Assembly (NCBI RefSeq): GCF_000002075.1
Contig: NW_004798385.1
Location: 102,002-166,001 of the forward strand
Length of the DNA stretch: 64,000 nt
Direction of reading: 5' to 3'
Origin: Aplysia californica
Taxonomy: Eukaryota; Mollusca; Gastropoda; Aplysiida; Aplysiidae
Shown here in pieces: positions 57,358 to 64,000 of this stretch. Every line of letters starts with the position of its first letter. The first letter of the stretch is position 1. The notes under the pieces were generated by a model. The model saw only the letters and a list, made by a program, of their open reading frames with translations, ran no database searches and was not told the origin of the DNA. Both the position numbers and the translations under genes were made by a program.

Positions 57358-60300
57358 ATGGCTCCCAACAAATTGAAGAAAGACGCACCCCTCAACATAC
57401 AAGGCTATACTGGTATGGTTTAAATTTTAGATATAACACATGTAGACGTAGATATTAGCGCCAGGCTTTGCTTGTTATGTGTTTAACCACGTTGCGTTTT
57501 GAGTTTGATTCCTTTGGCCTTTGGCAAAGGCGGGGCCGTTTGGCCGTGGCCCCGTCTTTGCGACGCTTTTGTCGCTAGATCTAGATTCTAGATCTAGATC
57601 TAGATCTAGATTAGATCTAGATTCTAGATCTAGATCTTGATCTTCTAGATCTAGACATCTAGTTCATGTTGACGTCCACCTTTACTTTGTTACAGACGAA
57701 TGGGTAAACAGTGACCGCTCAATTTACTAATGATTTGTTTATGAGTTATGAGGGATCACACGATAACCTCTTCACCAGCAGCTGAAACTTTGTTACCTCT
57801 TACTAATCTAGATTCTAGATTCCAGATCTATTGGTCAACAGTGGGAGGGGTCGACGCAACATGATCGGTTGGGAGTGACTACCTACCAACAATGACTGGT
57901 GATTGGATTGTGATGGCTCGCCCACAACGCTAGGGGCCAATGCACAATAAAATGACGAAACCTAATGGAGTCACTAAGGTGTGATAGGGGTGTGTGTTAA
58001 AATATGGTGGCCGCATTGGACAGGTGGCCGTTTTACACAGTTAAATTATATAAACACAAGGGGGGAATGGAAAGTGGCTGTTTGTACAGGTGGCCGTCAT
58101 GACAGGTTCGACTGTATTTTATTTATATAATTATAAATTATAGTATTGTATAGATCTCGATTTAGATCTTGACATAACTGTCATTATGATGTTCAGAGCT
58201 TCGGGTCTGTTTGTGGAGATACTAGGTCTAGATCTAGAATCTAGATTAGATCTAGATCTAGACTAGATAGAATGGTTTCATATAAAAAAAAGATAATGTC
58301 TTTAAAGTTAACCAGAAGGACTGATAGTGTAACCACATATTGTCTGTCTCCTACTGAAGTTACAATAGATGAAAGACACTGGTGCTGGTTTGATTTGAGT
58401 TTCTGCCTTTTGATATAGTCTATATAATATGAATCAGGTAAAGTAAGTTTGTAGTTCTAGGATGAATTTACGACTTGAAGTTTCAGTTTGAATTTCTCAT
58501 AAAATAGGGAACCTTCAGCTTTCCTTAGGACTTTTAAGGAAATGCAACCCTCTTTCCTTTTTGAAACATTTCCTCAGTGCTTCAAGTCAAGCCGACTGTT
58601 CGTAGCAATGTTTGCCATTGCATGTACTTGCGTGAACACAGCGCAGCAGTCCCCAGAGCAGAATGGCCACAAGGGAGGACACTCATTGTGCACAATATTC
58701 CGCCATATTGTAATGAGGTAAGAAGAGAATGCTTTTATTCTAGGGTTTATTTAGGGATCATTCCCTTAAAATTTGTCACAGGAGTGTATTAAGGTATCAA
58801 ATTGGAACATTCTTTTTATTGAATGTAGGGTGAAGGAAAATGTTCATGAAAAGGTATTGTATAGTAGTAGTCTTTATTTGTCCTGTAGTAGGTTATCTGT
58901 CTGATAAGCTGTTTTCCTTAACTCTTCTATCAAAGTCTTTTCAAGGAAAAAGATCATGTGTTGATTATTTACGTCAGATAAAAGAATAAAACACTAATTT
59001 TTATATTTTCAGAATCCTGGATATTAATAATTGGTGCAGACCCACAAAGTTACCATGGCTGCATACTATAGTATAATGATCAAAAGTTAAATATTTTTCT
59101 TGTTCTTGGTTACAGTAGATACACACTGGTGTTAGCATCAACTTGTTTTGATAAAGGGCAAAAATTTGAATGACATTAAAAAATTAATTTTCATTCTCAA
59201 GAAAATAAATCATGTCAGTATCCTTACATATAAAGAATTCGATTCGTTGGTTTTCTAATTGAAAGGGAAGTATGCGTGTCCTGACTATATTTGCCAATAA
59301 ACTTCTGGCAGTTTGTGAATAATTCTGAACTAACATATATATATGTATGTATAATTATATTAATTCAAGCAGTGTCAACCTTCCTGAACTAGAGGTTAGG
59401 ACCCTGTGTTGTTGTGTAAAAATAGCTGAGTGTTTAACATGTTGTGGGTAGAAGAGCTTGTAGCCTGCTACCACTGAGCTCAGTGTGTGGGGAACAAAGA
59501 AGGAGAAAATATTCACACTCCATTTTTTTGTTATAATACGTTTTGTTGCTGTAGCATTTTATTACTTTTTTCCCCCATTTGAACAGGAAAATGTAAGGCT
59601 GCTTTTTAAGGAATGTGGTGACATCATCAGAGTCTATCTGCAGTCCAAGCCCTCCTCGAAACCAATAGTACAAAGCCAGTTTTTGCCGACAAGTTCAGAA
59701 AAGGTGAGTTGTCAGTAGAGATTCTAAGTGATTTAGAAAAGTATATTGCTTTTCTGGTCATCATGTATCTAGCATCCATGGATATCATATTTAGATATAA
59801 ATAAAAATAAATACAACAAAGTGTTAAATTATGTTTAACATAACATAACATAACATGTAAAACAAACATAGATTTCTTTTTGTATTATTGTTGTTTGATA
59901 TTGTGTATGAAAAGCTTCTTTGTTCTCCAAAGAGTTGATTTATGTGTGTTAGAAATTATAAACTTATTGATAGAAAATGGGGTTTAGGCATCTGCTTGTC
60001 TTGAGAAGACGCAGAAATTTGAATGACATAAAATGAGTTTTTCATTCACAAGAATTACTCATGCCAGTATCTTAATATTATCTTTGTGTCACTCGAGTTA
60101 CATTGCTTTAAAATTTTTAAAATCTATCTTACTGTACTACCTACCACAAGTATGTTTTGTTACTTTAGGGTTGAAGCTCATCAAGTTTATCCCTGCTGAC
60201 TTTGTTGCTGTAACTTTAAAAAATAATCCATTTGAATCTGCTCTTGGGACCACCTGCACAGACAACCCCTTCCCAATTTCCCCCATGTTTTTTTGTTCTA

Positions 60301-63300
60301 TATTATATAACGAAACTATCTAAGATGACCACTTTTTTTTACTCAACAATGGGTGGTCGTCTTGGGTAAGTTTAACTATATTTTTCCATCAATTCTTTTT
60401 CTTCTTTTTCCCCCCAGGGTGTCCAGATTGCTTATGTTGTTTTTAGAAAGCCCGGAGGAGTGAAGAATGCTTGCAACATGGTTTATGACAAAGAGAGACT
60501 TTTGTCCGACGCGAACACTCCGATCATAGCTGGCCTTAGAGGTGAGTTTGCCCCACGCTTTGAATGTTTAACGGCAGACTGGCCCCATGTAAAAGAATAA
60601 TAGATAAGATAGTTAATTGTTGTGAGAGAATTTTGGTTACAAATGGCGTACATGCATACAATACATAGATAAACACACTCGTACAATAATTTGACAATGC
60701 TACATAATACACATCACCTCAGTACAGGGAATTCCCCACTGACCACTTACCTAAATGCTATGTCATCGTCATATTATAATGCATAATGCTCACAGTATTG
60801 CATACTGACGTAAGTCATTTTTGACGGCCTTTGAGATACGTCTGTATGCAATACTGCCCATGATAACATAATTGATATTGTGAGTCCTGGTGCCCATTTG
60901 GCCACTTCAGTGCAGCCCTTGTCTCCAATTCAACGAAATGACATAATAGTTCTCTTCTGTGGTGGGAGAAGAACCTGCCTTATGTTTTTGAGTCTGTTTT
61001 ACAGTAGGCAGGTTGTATTTTCTCACTTTATTAAAGTATTAGCATGGAGAAAAAAGGTTTATTTATGTATGTAGATTTTAAATCTTGTTCCTAAGAGTTC
61101 CTTCCTGAATTTCAAGATTCCAAATTAAGATACTCCCTTTTCAAACATTTGAGCACCAGTCTCAATGGGTTGTTTATCATTAATTCACAATTTTTTCACA
61201 ATATGAACCGATTTTTTGTTTTTGATAGAATGTCCAAAGATTTAGAAAACTAATGCATAAATTATAGACTTTTTGGGGGGCATCTTTTTCATAACGATTC
61301 GGCCGTATTTTGTCTTCTTAAATAAAAACATTAATGTTTCCCTCAGCGTACATCAAAGAGTATGAGGATTCTGTGACTGACGTCGACGCGCTGGAGAAAA
61401 GTGCAGAGGAGTTCATGGCGCAGTACTACAAGAAGAAAGATGAGGTTAGTTATGCGTTGTTTGTCTCATGTTAAGAGTGGATCCCCGCTACAGGGCCACT
61501 TGCTTTTTTAAAAGTTATTTTATATTTATTATATTCCTTAACACTGCTGCCTTATCTCGCCGACTGGCGATGTTTACCGCTCAGTTTCTTTGGATTTTCT
61601 CCCAAATATGATGGCAAAGTATTAAAAGACATATAGGTCTCTTCACTTAGCACTAATTGTGTGTGCAACATTAATTAATTAGCATGTATTGTTTTGTTTT
61701 CTAAACAGTTTTGAGTTTTGTCCTTTCACTTCACTGTTGATATTGCTTTTGACTTGGGGTTTTTTTTCGTGCTTCCTTTTACTTCACTTTACTGTTTGTG
61801 AACGAAAGAATAGACATAGATAAAGTCTGAAGCCTGTAGTTAGATCAGATGCCAAAACACACAAAAATGAAGAAAACAGCATGGAATTGCCGCTGGGGAA
61901 TTGAAATTTCCTTTAACATTGTCTAATCACCTCATGTTATTTCTTCATTGATTGTTTGAATGGTTTGGGTATTTTTTTCATTTTCAGGAGATAAAGCGAG
62001 AGAAGGAGATGGAAGGAGTTCCTGATGAAGATGGATTCATCAAGGTTACGAGACACGGCAAGAACAAAGGCCTGCGGAGAACGGAAGAGACAGAGAAGAG
62101 AGGCCACGAACACATTCGTAGTCGGAAGAAGAAAAATGTGAGTTTTCTGTTGATTCTCCAGTTTTTGGAGAGTCATCTTGGTTCAGAGCTTTTTGGATAT
62201 GTTAGAATGAGAGAGACTCAGTCCTGATTGATTTGGGATTTGGCTGGATCACTTGTCCTGATATTATGGAGGTGGTGATAGTTGTTTAGTGTTTTATTTT
62301 ATGTTATTTTTTTATTGGGGAGGGGGGGGAGTCTTTCTGCTGTGTTGTCACAGACATTCAGCTGTATGCAGTGGTCAAATCCTATCTTGTCAACTTTTCT
62401 ATTTTTTTCTTCCCTTTCGTTATGGAAATGTGTCTTTTTTTTTTTTACTGCACAGCAGTTTTTCAACTTGAATTGACAGACACACAGTCTATACATACAT
62501 GCACACATGAGCAATTATTACACACTGGGTCACCTTCCCTTTGCGCTTGCCCTTCTGGCAAAGGAGAACTGTTTGTTCCCAGCTCTTGTGAAAATGTAAT
62601 CAGTTATTCTTTGTTATCTTTTTGTGCTAGCTACCAACAGCAGAGCTCCAGTGTCTCTATTTTGTTCCCAATCTTTAACAACTTCAGGTTCTCTGTTGGC
62701 TTGCCAGCGTTGGAAATATTCATCAATATGAATTATTCTGTGTTCCTCTCTTTGTAGTGTGTCAGTTATTGCTGTCTTGTTTGATAAAGCAGTTGATCTT
62801 TAATTCCCGGGCGAGTTAGAGTGTAATGTGTCTCAATTTTGTTCCCAATCTTTAACAACTTCAGGTTCTCTGTTAGCTTGCCAGCGTTGGAAGTATTCAT
62901 CAGTAGGAATTATTCTGTGTGTCTCTGTGCAGTGTGTCAGTTATTGCTGTCATGTTTGATAAAGCAGTTGATCTTTAATTAATATTTGTTTCTCCATGTT
63001 CAAACATATAGATAGACAAAATGCTAACATTTCTGCACTGATGTAAATGCTCCATTTTATTTCTGTGCAAGTGTCCCATGCCAACACATTCTTCCACAGG
63101 TGGTTGGAGGAGGGCACCACTGGTGTGTCTTCCTTCTTCACACTCCATTTGTTTCTGTCTATCTTTCTTACTTTTTCATTGCACCGTTGACACTGTCAAT
63201 TGCATCAGTGTGATTCTCCATACTCTAACAGGTTTTTTTTCCGCTTTTTTTCAGGAACTCAAAGACTTCTACGTGTTTCAGTACAGAGAGACAAAAAGAA

Positions 63301-63303
63301 AAC
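57358..63303 (+). CDS. RRP7A: RRP7A ribosomal RNA-processing protein, 7 of about 8 exons
   Basis: RRP7 is part of the small-subunit processome and is needed for 18S rRNA maturation in the nucleolus. Exons: 57358-57412, 58578-58717, 59587-59703, 60418-60541, 61347-61444, 61988-62137, 63255-63303, phases consistent. The 733 nt encode 244 residues; the human protein is 280 aa, so the missing last exon (about 30 residues, the basic KFRPY-like tail) lies beyond the right edge. Matches to human include EWPQGRTLIVHNIPPYC (human TWPQKRTLFVLNVPPYC) opening the RRM-like domain, IAYVVFRKPGGV, EGVPDEDGFIKVTR (human EGVPDEEGWVKVTR), and ELKDFYVFQYRETK at the 3' end. The start is preceded by the short divergent promoter shared with NAT9. 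Intron 6 has a 177-bp tandem duplication. Confidence 0.93.
57572..57662 (+). repeat. TCTAGA/AGATCT tract in RRP7A intron 1
   Basis: Dense TCTAGATC repeats. Short versions of the same word occur at many other places in the window (for example 12597-12676, 13760-13790, 14535-14550, 58225-58265). Confidence 0.8.
57985..58120 (-). mobile_element. pogo-like repeat fragment in RRP7A intron 1
   Basis: Contains GGACAGGTGGCCGTTTTACA and ends GACAGGTTCGACTGTA, whose reverse TACAGTCGAACCTGTC is a Tigger-like terminus. Confidence 0.5.
60185..60385 (+). mobile_element. pogo-like repeat fragment in RRP7A intron 3
   Basis: Contains GACCACCTGCACAGACAACC and ends GTCTTGGGTAAGTTTAACTA, about 30 nt upstream of the exon 4 acceptor. 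Confidence 0.45.
62650..62985 (+). repeat. 177-bp tandem duplication in RRP7A intron 6
   Basis: TTTTGTTCCCAATCTTTAAC recurs 177 bp later, and both copies continue to GATAAAGCAGTTGATCTTTA with few differences, so the duplication is recent. Confidence 0.85.
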
Positions 63304-63339
63304 GTAAGTCAAGTGGAAAACTGATTGTTTCTTTGGTCA

Positions 63340-63392
63340 GAATTTTACGGCGCTCGTAACTGAATTAGACTGAAGTTGATATGAGTGCGTGT
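63340..63392 (-). repeat. Tail-only SINE fragment in RRP7A intron 7
   Basis: It contains TTTTACGGCGCTCGTAACTG and a diverged remainder of the tail. Antisense to the gene, about 40 nt after the exon 7 donor. Confidence 0.5.
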
Positions 63393-63829
63393 GGCTGACT
63401 ACATGTGTCTTTTCTTTTCTTTCTTTCCTTCTTTCTTCCTTCCTTCGTTCGTTCGTTCCTTTCTTTTTTTCTTTTTTTTCAACTCGGTGAATCAGATCGC
63501 GTGTTTGTATGTGGCAATCTTTACCCTTCTGTGCCCTAAACGCACAACTCTGTACAATGGTGTCTATCAAATTGTTGACATTAATTAGAAAAGATTGCGG
63601 GTGCAGGTCTTGTAGTCCCATGCTTTGGGAAGTTTGTACAAAATTTGTGATGTGAAAATCGGGATGTGAAGTGTCTGTGTGTTCAATGATACTGTTGTAA
63701 TCATATTGTTCTCTGTAAACTTAGAATGTTTATATTGGTAAGTAATCAGAGAAATCATTTTGTCTATACATCGGACATCGTCTTCTGGTACCAGTACATT
63801 ACTTTGATATATAGAAAACCTGTCACATT

Positions 63830-64000
63830 TAAAACACACTGACCTTAAACATTTTCAACACACCGGTCTGTCACATTTACAACACACTGATCTTTTACAT
63901 TTACAACACACTGATCAGTCACTTTTACAACACTCTGATCAGTCACATTTACAACACCCCAGTCTGTCACATTTGCAACACACTGACCTTAAACATTTAC
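63830..64000 (+). repeat. ~24-bp minisatellite running off the window
   Basis: Repeats of a unit like TCACATTTACAACACACTGA plus TCAG, about seven visible. Confidence 0.85.

Larger units (their letters stand above)
63304..64000. other. RRP7A intron 7, cut by the window edge
   Basis: This follows the GTAAGT donor of RRP7A exon 7. It holds a tail-only SINE fragment (about 63340-63392), a C/T-rich tract (63410-63480) and a ~24-bp minisatellite from about 63830 that runs off the edge. The last RRP7A exon is not visible. Confidence 0.6.

Overview
The window is animal nuclear DNA. It has spliced genes with GT-AG introns, long repeat-rich introns and intergenic DNA, many microsatellites, and tRNA-derived and other SINE-like repeats. 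The proteins are clearly bilaterian. The abundant CA/GA microsatellites, poly-G runs, scattered TCTAGATC tracts and high short-repeat load suggest a mollusc, perhaps a gastropod. That placement is inference, because no alignment could be run.

Five protein-coding genes can be assembled exon by exon with consistent splice phases. From left to right they are CDK1 (minus, 5164-14393), the SKAR/POLDIP3 RNA-binding protein (plus, 16154-26025), the Ecdysoneless protein ECD (minus, 38545-47748), the N-acetyltransferase NAT9 (minus, 50752-56532) and the ribosome-biogenesis factor RRP7A (plus, 57358 to beyond 63303, with its last exon outside the window). CDK1/POLDIP3 and NAT9/RRP7A are head-to-head pairs separated by 1.8 kb and 0.8 kb. 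All five are housekeeping genes (cell cycle, mRNA maturation and export, splicing-linked regulation, microtubule-linked acetyltransferase, 18S rRNA processing). They share no operon-like regulation.

The rest is repeats. A ~180-bp SINE-like family, called family B here, occurs about 14 times. It shares its 3' tail with a tRNA-derived SINE, called family A here, and with ~60-bp tail-only copies that have their own target-site duplications. Three B copies sit directly on splice sites (CDK1 exon 4 donor, POLDIP3 exon 7 donor, ECD exon 12 acceptor). Apart from one diverged copy, the full-length copies inside genes lie in the sense orientation. This is the most interesting signal in the window.

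Other mobile DNA includes a 1.28-kb element with terminal inverted repeats and a 6-bp target duplication, a ~580-bp long-TIR element in CDK1 intron 1, a possible hAT-like element, pogo/Tigger-like MITEs, two LINE reverse-transcriptase tail fragments, and two copies of a palindrome-rich repeat near 17 kb and 49 kb. Several minisatellites (units of about 23-90 bp) lie in UTRs, introns and intergenic DNA. No LTR retrovirus-like or Polinton-like element, CRISPR array or genuine tRNA/rRNA gene was seen.
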